Counted from the first letter of the stretch, positions 1 to 6,817 are shown. The stretch: DNA of 7,997 nucleotides from OMOG01 sp041485845 (GCA_041485845.1 JBGPKH010000414.1:1-7997), one strand, 5' to 3'. The notes: generated from the sequence alone by a model not told the origin. Numbers and translations: made by a program.

Positions 1-2343
1 CGCAGCCGCTACCCCTCGGCCCAGACGCGACTGGATGGTCGCAGGAACGCGTTGGAGGAACTGCTCGCACCGCTCAACGATCCGGACCTGGCGGCGGAGC
101 GCCGAGCGGCCATCGAGCAGGCGGTGCAAAGGGACGTCCACGATCTGGCGGCCATCGCCGCATGTTCGGTGCTGCCCCAGGAGCATGCTTTGCGGCAGGC
201 CGCCGTGGCGCTGATGAAGGCGTTCGTGGCAGTGACGGCCACACCTGGCTCGGAAGAGGAACTGGCGTTGCCCGAGGTATCGCACCGCAGCCCGCTGGCG
301 CCGTGGAAACTGCTGGTGCGCGCGATCGGGCACTTTTACCGCCATGAGGACGAGCGGAGCCGCGAATGCGTGGAGGCCATTCCGCGGGAGTCGGCGCCGG
401 CGCGGCTGGTACCGGCGATCCGCGCGATGCTCGGAGACAAGGCGGCGCCGCTAACGCCCGCCGCGGCGCGGCTGGTTCCCGCGATCGCAGGGAATTCGGA
501 GAGCCTGCGGAACGCGCTCGAGAAGCTGGACCGCGCCTTCCACGCGGACAGCGGCGAGAAGCGGATTCTCCAGGACGTGAAGGCGGCCGTATACGAATGT
601 TCGCGGCACGCACCCGCCCTGCTCGAGAGACTCAAACAACACATCTCGGTTCGCTGCGCGATGACCGATCTGGAGAAGGGCAAGGTAGCGGCTGCAATGG
701 GTGGCGGAGCCAGCCACGGCGCCTATTTCTGGAGGCTGTGGGCACGCTCGCTGGAACTGACCAACGATGCGGAGAACATCCTGACGGCGTGCGCGATGTG
801 GGAGAGTTTCCGGCAAAATGCGATCCAGGAGGGCTGGTTCTCTCCCAACGGCCAAGAAGCGGCCACGCTCTACCTGCACATGGCTGGGTTGCTGCGCACC
901 ATCCCCGAGAGCGAGTTGGACGAGGTTCAACATGCGGCTCTGGCGAAGTCCGGGAACCGCCCCAGTGACGATCAGGTCTTCTTTATCTTTCCGGAGAAAC
1001 TGTACGAACGCGCCTGCACGCTCGATCCGCATTTCGAAGCCTTCTCGAAATGGCTGGAGTGGGCCAAGGGCCAAAAGGGATGGCAGGCGGAGCAGGTGGC
1101 CAAGGCTTGGCACAAGATCCGCCCCACGGATATCGAGCCGATACTGCACCTGATGCACGATGCCGCGAAGAGGAACGCCTTTCCCACGGCTCTTCAGTTT
1201 TTGACCAAAGCGGAGCGAATTGACACGGTCAATCCATCCGTGCGGCGGGCGCGCCTGCAACTGCTGGCCAGCAGCGCCATCAAGCACCTCCAACAGAAGA
1301 AGGCGCACCTGGCCCAGCAGAAGCTGGCGGAGATCGCCGGGTTGCCGCAGGCGCAGCAGGGAGACCGTCCCGCGTTCGTCCAAGCTTTGCGTTATCTGAC
1401 CAGCTCGGTTGGCGGCGACCGCGAGGCGGCCGCCGGGCATCGCGCCGAGATCGAGCGGCTGCTCGGAGGCAAGGTGGCGGCGTGGCTTTTGCTTTGGGGC
1501 GTGGCGGCGGCCGCCAAGCACACGCTGCTGGAACAGATCGACCGGCCGGAAAAGCTCGACAAGAGCGAGCGCGCCGCGATTCCCGCGGGGCTCGCCCGAG
1601 TGGTGGCGTTGGCGGCCGACATGAACGCGATGAAGCTGGACGTTCCCTGGCCGTACGTCGATGAGGCCTCGAAGCAGCTTGCGCGCGACAGCAAGCCGCT
1701 CGATGCGAGCCAGCTTCGCGCGTTGGCCGAGTCGGGAGTGTGCGCCAGTCATCGGGAACTGGCTTTTGCCGCCACCAAAGCGGGACTGGAACGGGGCGGG
1801 CCAACCGAGGCGCGCTTCCTGTTGCTGCGGGCGAAGTCGCTGCCCGAGGGGGACACCGGTCGGGGCGCGATTTGCGCTACGGCTGCGGCCGAGCTGGCGC
1901 GGGCGCAGCGCGACATGCAACTGGTGGAAGAGGCGGTGGAGTTCAGCCGCGGGAAGTTCGGTCCGCTGGCCCTGGATCTCAGCCTCGAACAGGCGGCCGA
2001 AGTAGTGCGTAAAGAGCGGGCCGAGATTCGGTTCCCGCGGTTCGCCGGCGAGGGTCCCAATTACCGCAACCTGTTTCCGAAGGACCTGTGCCAGTGTCCC
2101 CAGTGCCGCCGCGAGCGCGGGGAGAGCGTCAGTCCGTTCGAGGATTTCGACGTTGACGATGAGTTGGAGGAGCTGTTCGAGGAGTTCGCGATTCCGCCGG
2201 ACATGCCGCCGGAAATCGCGCGCATGCTGTTCGAGGAGACCAAGAGGGCCGCGATGAATGGGGAGTCCCTCGATACGCTGTTGAATCGTGTGCTCGGCGG
2301 TATGGGTCCTCGCCGGAAGTCGAAGAAAGGCAGGCGGAGATAG
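1..2343 (+). CDS. Large helix-rich protein of unknown function, first gene of Hsp70 operon (5' partial)
   Basis: I do not recognise this protein. The frame is open to the left edge, so the true start is probably upstream; the first usable start inside is TTG at 52 (763 residues), with only a weak AGGA before it. Residue numbers below count from that TTG. The protein looks soluble and almost wholly alpha-helical, with TPR-like stretches (about 313-340 and 376-408) but no clean TPR consensus and no visible catalytic motif. Near the C-terminus is a cysteine cluster CQCPQC (C680, C682, C685), which may bind metal. It is followed by a strongly acidic segment (about 697-732, rich in E/D/F) and a basic tail GPRRKSKKGRRR. 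The stop overlaps the J-protein start by one base, so the genes are coupled and this protein probably works with the downstream Hsp70 machine as client, adaptor or scaffold. That role is inferred from position only. Coding status is secure; function is open. Confidence 0.85.
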   Translation, partial: RSRYPSAQTRLDGRRNALEELLAPLNDPDLAAERRAAIEQAVQRDVHDLAAIAACSVLPQEHALRQAAVALMKAFVAVTATPGSEEELALPEVSHRSPLAPWKLLVRAIGHFYRHEDERSRECVEAIPRESAPARLVPAIRAMLGDKAAPLTPAAARLVPAIAGNSESLRNALEKLDRAFHADSGEKRILQDVKAAVYECSRHAPALLERLKQHISVRCAMTDLEKGKVAAAMGGGASHGAYFWRLWARSLELTNDAENILTACAMWESFRQNAIQEGWFSPNGQEAATLYLHMAGLLRTIPESELDEVQHAALAKSGNRPSDDQVFFIFPEKLYERACTLDPHFEAFSKWLEWAKGQKGWQAEQVAKAWHKIRPTDIEPILHLMHDAAKRNAFPTALQFLTKAERIDTVNPSVRRARLQLLASSAIKHLQQKKAHLAQQKLAEIAGLPQAQQGDRPAFVQALRYLTSSVGGDREAAAGHRAEIERLLGGKVAAWLLLWGVAAAAKHTLLEQIDRPEKLDKSERAAIPAGLARVVALAADMNAMKLDVPWPYVDEASKQLARDSKPLDASQLRALAESGVCASHRELAFAATKAGLERGGPTEARFLLLRAKSLPEGDTGRGAICATAAAELARAQRDMQLVEEAVEFSRGKFGPLALDLSLEQAAEVVRKERAEIRFPRFAGEGPNYRNLFPKDLCQCPQCRRERGESVSPFEDFDVDDELEELFEEFAIPPDMPPEIARMLFEETKRAAMNGESLDTLLNRVLGGMGPRRKSKKGRRR

Positions 2344-2627
2344 TGGACGCGAGAGAGATTTTGGGCGTCGCGCCGGATGCCGGCGAGGAAGAAATACGCG
2401 CCGCTTATTTGCGGCTAGTGAAGGAGCATCCGCCGGACCGGTCGCCCGAGGAGTTCGAAAAGATCCGCGACGCCTACGAGACCCTGCGCGATCCGCGCCG
2501 CCGCATGCGCGAGATGCTGCTGGCGGCCGACCCCGAAGCGCCTCTGGCCGCGCTGCTGTCGGGACAGGCGCCGGAGCGGCGGTTGGTGGGACCGCAAGTC
2601 TGGCTGGAGGTCCTGAAGGGCTCGTGA
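2343..2627 (+). CDS. Minimal J-domain (DnaJ-like) co-chaperone
   Basis: This 94-residue protein is essentially a J-domain alone. Helix I is REILGVAPDA, helix II EEIRAAYLRLVKEH, and helix III EEFEKIRDAYETLRDPRRR (about residues 4-54), all matching the DnaJ pattern. The catalytic HPD tripeptide reads HPPD (residues 29-32), and the loop before helix III is shortened. In the family, HPD stimulates Hsp70 ATPase; whether HPPD keeps that activity cannot be told from sequence. The Gly/Phe region, zinc-binding repeats and C-terminal client-binding domains of full DnaJ are absent; a tail of about 40 residues ends in VGPQVWLEVLKGS. The GTG start at 2343 overlaps the preceding TAG by one base and has GGAG at 2336-2339. 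The stop overlaps the grpE-like start (GTGA). It most likely serves the Hsp70 encoded two genes downstream. Confidence 0.88.
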   Translation: MDAREILGVAPDAGEEEIRAAYLRLVKEHPPDRSPEEFEKIRDAYETLRDPRRRMREMLLAADPEAPLAALLSGQAPERRLVGPQVWLEVLKGS

Positions 2628-3355
2628 ATCGGGACGAAATCGTGCGTCGCCTGGAGGAGTGGGTGGACGGGGCCTTGGCCGCGGAAGAGCCGCCGCGCGG
2701 AATCGCCGCGGAAATTCTGGCGGTGCTCGGGGCCGCGGGAGAGGACGCCCAAGAGGCCGGCCGGCGCTGCGACTCTTACGCACTGTGGTCGGCCATGACC
2801 GCGCTGGCTCAGGAAGTGAAGCTGCAAGGAAGGGCGTTCAAAGAGCTGAACGAGACGCTGCCTGTAGAGGCGATCCGCGCGGCGGAGGAGTTGCGCGCGG
2901 CGCACCGCGAGCGCCAGCGCGATCTGGAACGCGAGGCCGAGCGACGCTGCCGCAAGGAGGCTCTCAACGTGCTGATCGACCTGCGCGACCGGCTGGCGCG
3001 CGGCATCGAATCGGTGGCGCAGGCGTCCGCGCCGGTGAAATCGGGATGGGTGGAGCGGATCTTCCGAAGTCCGCGGGGGCCGGATGCTCGGATCGAGGCG
3101 GTGGTCAAGGGGTACGAACTGGCGCTTGAACGGCTCGACCAGGCGCTGGCGGATTGGAACGCGAGAGAGATCCGCTGCGACGGGCAGGTTTTCGATCCGC
3201 GGCGCATGAACGCCATCGACCGGGAGGAATCGAGCGCCGTCCCCGAAGGCACGGTGATCGAGGTCTACCGCAGCGGCTACGAGTGGAACGGAGAAATATT
3301 CCGGCCGGCGCAAGTGAAGGTGTCGTGCGTACCGGCTGCGCAGCCGCGGCCGTGA
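2624..3355 (+). CDS. GrpE-like nucleotide exchange factor for Hsp70
   Basis: The 243-residue product has the GrpE layout: a long charged helical region (about 60-115) suited to the dimeric coiled coil, then a C-terminal beta domain. The latter carries the family pattern: FDPRRMNAI (190-198), GTVIEV (209-214) and GYEWNGEIFRPAQVKVS (218-234), matching the GrpE consensus FDP..HEA / GTV / GY...G...RPA.V.V. GrpE dimers release ADP from Hsp70 so that it can rebind ATP. The protein is longer than E. coli GrpE (197 residues), with an added N-terminal helical portion and a central SGWVERIF insertion, and the usual His-Glu-Ala after FDP is altered. The start chosen is GTG 2624, which overlaps the J-gene stop in GTGA and has AAGGG and GGAGG upstream. 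The frame stays open further upstream, but an earlier start would bury the whole J gene. The Hsp70 gene begins 14 nt downstream. Confidence 0.85.
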   Translation: MNRDEIVRRLEEWVDGALAAEEPPRGIAAEILAVLGAAGEDAQEAGRRCDSYALWSAMTALAQEVKLQGRAFKELNETLPVEAIRAAEELRAAHRERQRDLEREAERRCRKEALNVLIDLRDRLARGIESVAQASAPVKSGWVERIFRSPRGPDARIEAVVKGYELALERLDQALADWNAREIRCDGQVFDPRRMNAIDREESSAVPEGTVIEVYRSGYEWNGEIFRPAQVKVSCVPAAQPRP

Positions 3356-3360
3356 GGGAG
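3354..3360 (+). promoter_or_regulatory. Ribosome binding site of the Hsp70 gene
   Basis: GAGGGAG ends 9 nt before GTG 3370 and 21 nt before ATG 3382. The spacing favours the GTG start, although a weaker GGGA (3372-3375) could serve the ATG. Confidence 0.5.
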
Positions 3361-3369
3361 CGGTCTTAA

Positions 3370-5208
3370 GTGGGACAAAACATGAGTGATCTGATTGTCG
3401 GCATCGATCTGGGAACCACGAATTCGGAGATCGCCGCGCTGAGCGGCGGCCAGGTGCGGATCCTCGGGCCGGGGGACACGCGCATGCTGCCTTCGTGCGT
3501 GGGATTCTCGGCAACGGGCGAGCTGCTGGTGGGCGAGACGGCGCGCAACCAGCAGGCGCTCTACCCGGAGCGCACGGTGCGCAGTATTAAACGCAAGATG
3601 GGCAGCGAGGAAAAGGTCGCGGTAGGCGACCGCAGTTTTCTGCCGCAGGAGATCTCGGCCTTGATTCTGCACGAGCTGGCGGAGTGGGCGTACCGCGCGC
3701 TGGGCACGCGCCCGGAGAAGGCCGTCATCACGGTGCCCGCCTACTTCTCCGACGCGCAACGAAACGCCACGCGCGAGGCCGGCGCGCTGGCGGGCCTGGA
3801 GGTGGTGCGCATTCTCAACGAACCGACCGCCGCCAGCCTGGCCTACGGGTACGGCGATGGAACGCGCCACACGGCCCTGATCTACGATCTGGGCGGCGGC
3901 ACCTTCGACGTGTCGGTGGTCACGGTGGAAGGCGACATCACGGAGGTGCTGGCGAGCCACGGCAACAACCACCTGGGCGGCGACGATTTCGACGATCTGC
4001 TGTCCGAGATGCTGACGCAGGAGTTTCAGAAGCAGCACGGCATCGACCTGCGGAAGGGGCACACGGCGGCCAAAGCGCGGCTCTGGTGGTCGGCCGAAGA
4101 GGCCAAGAAGAAGCTGAGCTTCGAGCCCTATGTGAAGATTCGCGAGGAGGCGCTGGTCATTCAAAACGGGAAGCCGCTGCACCTGGAATTCGAGGTGTCG
4201 CGCGAGGAGTACGAAGGGCTGATCCGGCCGCTGGTGGAATCGACGCTCGACAGCGTGTCCAAGGCGCTGGTGGATTCGGGCAAGAAGCCGGGCGACCTGG
4301 ATGCGGTGCTGCTGGTGGGCGGTTCCACGCGCACGCCGCTGGTCTCGAGCCTTTTGCTCGAGCACACCGGCCTCGCACCGCGGCAGGACGTGCATCCCGA
4401 CCTTTGCGTGGCGCTGGGCGCGGGCGTGTTGGCATCCCGCCTGGCCGGACACGAAGTGGAGCGCGTGCTGGTGGACGTCTCGCCCTACACCTTCGGCGTC
4501 TCCTACCTGGGAGAGCGCGGCGGCTTTCCCTATCCGCACTGTTACAAGCCCATCATCCAGCGCAACACGCCGCTGCCGTTGACCCGCACCGAACGGTTCA
4601 CCACGAGCCATCCTTATCAGACCGCGGTGGACATAGAGGTGTATCAGGGGGATGACGAAGACGCGCTGAAGAACATCCTGGTGGGCGATTTTCACATCGA
4701 CGGGCTGGCGCCGGTGGATGGTCCCAACGAGATCCTGTGCAGGATGCGCCTCGACCTGGACGGCATACTGGAGGTCACCGCGCTCGAGAAAAAGACCGGG
4801 AAATCGAAGCAGGTGACCATCGCCAACGCGATGCGCGCCAAGAGCCCGGAGGAGATCGCGGCGGGGCGGAAGCGGATTGAGGAGCTGTACCGGTCGCGCG
4901 GCGATCTGCTGGATGAGGTGTGGAATACGGGAGGCGAGGAGGAGGAAGAGGCGGAGGAGTTCGCCGAGCAATCGAAGGTAATCGTGATGAACCCTTCCGC
5001 GGCGGTCCCGGAGTCCCAGGCGAAGGCGCAGGATTTGATGGAGCGATCGCGCAATGCGCTGGGCAAGATGCACGCGGACGATCGGGAGGAGGCCATCGAC
5101 CTGCACGAGAGGATCGAAGCCGCGATGGCGGCGGGCGATTCCGCGGCGCTCGACGAGGCTTCGCGGGCGCTGAAGGAGTTGCTGTTCTTCGTGGAAGGTC
5201 AGAGCTGA
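3370..5208 (+). CDS. DnaK-like Hsp70 family chaperone
   Basis: This is a full Hsp70 of 612 residues. The ATPase domain shows phosphate-1 IDLGTTNS (12-19), NEPTAASLAYG (150-160), phosphate-2 DLGGGTFDV (173-181) and the adenosine motif VGGSTRTP (316-323). The linker VERVLVDVSP (363-372) corresponds to DVLLLDVTP of DnaK. The beta substrate-binding domain follows, with RNTPLP (398-403) and DLDGILEVTA (462-471), then a helical lid. Differences from housekeeping DnaK are a loop GGFPYPHCYKP with a cysteine (C391) before RNTPLP, a run of acidic residues at 523-530, and no EEVDK-like tail. It should bind unfolded or client segments under ATP control, in the cytoplasm, with the J and GrpE proteins encoded just upstream. 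GTG 3370 has a good GAGGGAG 9 nt upstream; ATG 3382 (MSDLIVG, a typical Hsp70 N-terminus) is an alternative start. Probably not the main cellular DnaK. Confidence 0.95.
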   Translation: MGQNMSDLIVGIDLGTTNSEIAALSGGQVRILGPGDTRMLPSCVGFSATGELLVGETARNQQALYPERTVRSIKRKMGSEEKVAVGDRSFLPQEISALILHELAEWAYRALGTRPEKAVITVPAYFSDAQRNATREAGALAGLEVVRILNEPTAASLAYGYGDGTRHTALIYDLGGGTFDVSVVTVEGDITEVLASHGNNHLGGDDFDDLLSEMLTQEFQKQHGIDLRKGHTAAKARLWWSAEEAKKKLSFEPYVKIREEALVIQNGKPLHLEFEVSREEYEGLIRPLVESTLDSVSKALVDSGKKPGDLDAVLLVGGSTRTPLVSSLLLEHTGLAPRQDVHPDLCVALGAGVLASRLAGHEVERVLVDVSPYTFGVSYLGERGGFPYPHCYKPIIQRNTPLPLTRTERFTTSHPYQTAVDIEVYQGDDEDALKNILVGDFHIDGLAPVDGPNEILCRMRLDLDGILEVTALEKKTGKSKQVTIANAMRAKSPEEIAAGRKRIEELYRSRGDLLDEVWNTGGEEEEEAEEFAEQSKVIVMNPSAAVPESQAKAQDLMERSRNALGKMHADDREEAIDLHERIEAAMAAGDSAALDEASRALKELLFFVEGQS

Positions 5209-5703
5209 GTGGGCGCGGCGAATCACTGTCCGGTGTGCCAGGCGCGGTTTCGCGGCGCTCGAGTGTGTTCACGGTGCGGGGCCGATCTGGGACCGCTGAT
5301 GGCGCTGTCGGTGAAAGCGTGGCAATTGCGCGAGTCGGCGCGGGGAGCGGTGGGCGCGGGGGAATTCGAGGAGGCGTTAGACTGGGTGCTCGAGGCGCAG
5401 GAGATTCAGCGGACCGGCGCGGGGGAATCGCTGCGGGTGTTGTGCGAGGGGCTTGCCGATGGCGGAGACCTCCGGCGCCAGGCCGATGCCCAACGCCAGG
5501 ATCGGGACGGCGCCCAGCGCGAAGCTCCGGTTCCTGGTGAGGACCCGCACGCCGCAGCGGACGTCCTGGAGGGTGTCTTCGAATCTCACGCCGCTTCGGA
5601 CACATCGTTTTGGCGGAAATTCACAATTATGGCGGTTGGAGCTATAGTCATACTCGGCATATACGGACTGTCCGACCGATGGAATCGCGCGAAGACAGGT
5701 TAA
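5209..5703 (+). CDS. Zinc-ribbon protein with C-terminal membrane anchor; middle appears to be inserted DNA
   Basis: The 164-residue product opens with a CPVC...CSRC zinc ribbon (C7, C10, C20, C23), followed by a helical segment (about 28-80) resembling one TPR-like hairpin (WQLRESARGAVGAGEFEEAL, then EAQEIQRT). Small proteins of this ribbon-plus-helix type are known as uncharacterised hypotheticals. Near the C-terminus is one hydrophobic span (FTIMAVGAIVILGIYGL, about 138-154) followed by a short polar tail, so it may be tail-anchored. Residues about 83-127 are rich in D, R, A and Q, low in hydrophobics, and encoded opposite a recognisable permease fragment, so this part is probably not ancestral. 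The GTG start directly abuts the Hsp70 stop (TGAGTG), with GGAAGG 10 nt upstream, so translation is coupled. It could recruit the chaperone set to the membrane; that is inference. The composite ORF may also be a decaying gene. Confidence 0.65.
   Translation: MGAANHCPVCQARFRGARVCSRCGADLGPLMALSVKAWQLRESARGAVGAGEFEEALDWVLEAQEIQRTGAGESLRVLCEGLADGGDLRRQADAQRQDRDGAQREAPVPGEDPHAAADVLEGVFESHAASDTSFWRKFTIMAVGAIVILGIYGLSDRWNRAKTG
5455..5589 (-). pseudogene. Relic of the N-terminus of an ADOP/MacB-type ABC transporter permease
   Basis: Read on the minus strand from GTG 5589, the frame gives RFEDTLQDVRCGVRVLTRN followed by SFALGAVPILALGIG. This fits the conserved N-terminus of acidobacterial duplicated-orphan permeases (ADOP; pattern LQDLRYGxRxLxRNPGFTxxAVLTLALGIGANTAIFS). 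After ALGIG the match fades (LAPEVSAIG instead of ANTAIFS), and near 5455 the minus frame runs into the reverse of the zinc-ribbon coding sequence. Only about 45 of the roughly 800 residues of such a permease are present, so this is a fragment and not a gene. It lies inside the + strand zinc-ribbon ORF without breaking its frame. The exact ends are approximate and the identification is from pattern memory. Confidence 0.5.
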
Positions 5704-5705
5704 CC

Positions 5706-5729
5706 GCCGAGACGCCGTGGCGCCGAGGA
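5706..5729 (+). repeat. Three degenerate 8-bp tandem units after the operon
   Basis: GCCGAGAC, GCCGTGGC and GCCGAGGA follow one another, starting two bases after the TAA stop of the zinc-ribbon gene. They resemble the short GC-rich intergenic repeats of the type (A)CCGCCGAGACGCCGAGG seen scattered in environmental bacterial genomes. The central CGCCGTGGCG can form only a small hairpin, with no T-run after it, so a terminator role is weak. Confidence 0.4.
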
Positions 5730-5819
5730 TGAAGAGGCCGGTGAGGACTTGGGGTGTTTGTGTCGTTGGCGTGGCTCGAGCGCGGAGGGAGCCGGGAAGA
5801 GTGTAGCCGAGGGGTTTCT

Positions 5820-5848
5820 TTGGCGTGCGGCTTAGACACAGTTATAAC
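5820..5848 (+). promoter_or_regulatory. Probable sigma70-type promoter of the sulfurtransferase gene
   Basis: A -35-like TTGGCG (5820-5825, 4 of 6 to TTGACA) is followed after exactly 17 bp by TATAAC (5843-5848, 5 of 6 to TATAAT). A start of transcription near 5855 would give a leader of about 20 nt containing the strong ribosome binding site. It lies in the 172-nt gap after the chaperone operon, so the sulfurtransferase gene probably has its own transcript. The rest of that gap (5730-5819) shows nothing further that I can identify. Confidence 0.6.
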
Positions 5849-5863
5849 CAAGTCAATTTCGCG

Positions 5864-5872
5864 AGGGAGGGG
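5864..5872 (+). promoter_or_regulatory. Strong ribosome binding site fixing the sulfurtransferase start
   Basis: AGGGAGGGG lies just before ATG 5876 at normal spacing. It decides for that ATG over the in-frame GTG at 5825, which sits between the -35 and -10 elements and precedes the signal peptide. Confidence 0.7.
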
Positions 5873-5875
5873 CAA

Positions 5876-6817
5876 ATGGCGAAAATTCAGTGGATAAGAA
5901 AGAGTGTTGGGATTCTTGCCTGCCTTCTGCTGGCGATTCCTCAACCGGGGGCGGCGGCGGGATGCGGAGGACACGGCGACCGCGACAGCCTGCTGGTCCC
6001 GACCTCCTGGCTGGCCGATCACCTGAACGACCGCAACCTGGCGATCCTGGCGGTGGGCGACAAGAACGACTACGACAAGGCCCACATCCCCGGCTCGCAG
6101 TTCATCGAGTACATGGATACTCACGTCATGAAGAGCCCGGCGGGACTCACGCTCGAAATGTCGCCGATGGCCGACCTGGCCGAGGTCTTCGGCAAGGTGG
6201 GTGTGACCAACGATTCGCGCATCGTGCTCTACGCGATCAAGGAGCTGAACGCTCCCGTGGCCCGGATCTACGTCACGCTGGACGCCATGGGGCTGGGATC
6301 GCATACCTCGATCCTGAATGGCGGCACGCCGGTCTGGCAGAACGAGGGGCGGCCGGTCTCGACCGAAGTTCGCAGAGTGACCCGCGGAAAGCTCGATCCG
6401 TGCCCGCAGAACGACGTCATCACCGGCGTGGAGTACGTGCGCGCCAACCTGCACCATGCGGGAGTGGACCTTGTGGACGCCCGACTGCCCGAGTACTACA
6501 CCGGCGCCCGGATTCCGCAGGGACAACGCACGGGGCACATTCCCGGCGCCAGCAACATCACGTTCAGCTCGCTGATAGATGACAAAGGCAAATTGCTGCC
6601 GCTCGAAACGATCCAGGCCAAGTTCCGCGGCGCGGGCATCAAGACCGGAGACCGTGTCGTATCGTACTGTCATATCGGCCAGCAGGCCAGCCTGATCTAC
6701 TTCGTCGCGCGCTACCTGGGGTACGACGCCAGGCTCTACGACGGCTCATGGGAGGAGTGGAGCAAACAAGCGGACCTGCCGGCGGAGATCTCGGCAACTG
6801 CGTCACCCGTTAAATAG
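5876..6817 (+). CDS. Exported two-domain rhodanese-type sulfurtransferase
   Basis: The 313-residue product begins with a Sec signal peptide (positive WIRKS, hydrophobic VGILACLLLAI, then PGAAAG). AAGC with C30 could alternatively be a weak lipobox, giving a lipoprotein. Two rhodanese domains follow, at about 40-155 and 180-305. The first has DYDKAHIPGS but no cysteine at its active-site loop (LYAIKELNAP), as expected for the non-catalytic half. The second has HIPGASNITF and the active-site loop YCHIGQQAS with catalytic C265, close to the CxxGxxA rhodanese pattern. Such enzymes move a sulfane sulfur from thiosulfate or mercaptopyruvate to a thiophilic acceptor; the actual donor is not evident from the CHIGQQA loop. 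The location should be periplasmic or membrane-attached. It has its own promoter and RBS and seems unrelated to the chaperone operon. The length is normal for two-domain sulfurtransferases. Confidence 0.92.
   Translation: MAKIQWIRKSVGILACLLLAIPQPGAAAGCGGHGDRDSLLVPTSWLADHLNDRNLAILAVGDKNDYDKAHIPGSQFIEYMDTHVMKSPAGLTLEMSPMADLAEVFGKVGVTNDSRIVLYAIKELNAPVARIYVTLDAMGLGSHTSILNGGTPVWQNEGRPVSTEVRRVTRGKLDPCPQNDVITGVEYVRANLHHAGVDLVDARLPEYYTGARIPQGQRTGHIPGASNITFSSLIDDKGKLLPLETIQAKFRGAGIKTGDRVVSYCHIGQQASLIYFVARYLGYDARLYDGSWEEWSKQADLPAEISATASPVK

Noticed and set aside
451..1920. 489-codon open frame on the minus strand opposite the first gene
   Set aside because: It has low-complexity arginine/leucine/glycine composition, no plausible start signal, and the + strand frame is coupled to the operon. 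It is a shadow frame.
2288..2623. Upstream extension of the GrpE-like protein to an earlier in-frame start at 2288
   Set aside because: It would overlap the whole J gene and the end of the first gene, and the added residues are arginine/glycine-rich with no GrpE similarity. GTG 2624 in the GTGA overlap is much better.
3277..5226. 649-codon open frame on the minus strand opposite the Hsp70 gene
   Set aside because: It is a by-product of GC-rich codon bias opposite a certain Hsp70 gene. The translation is arginine/leucine/histidine-rich and has no family motifs.
5825..5875. GTG 5825 as the start of the sulfurtransferase
   Set aside because: It lies within the predicted promoter, has no ribosome binding site, and would put 17 extra residues before a clean signal peptide.
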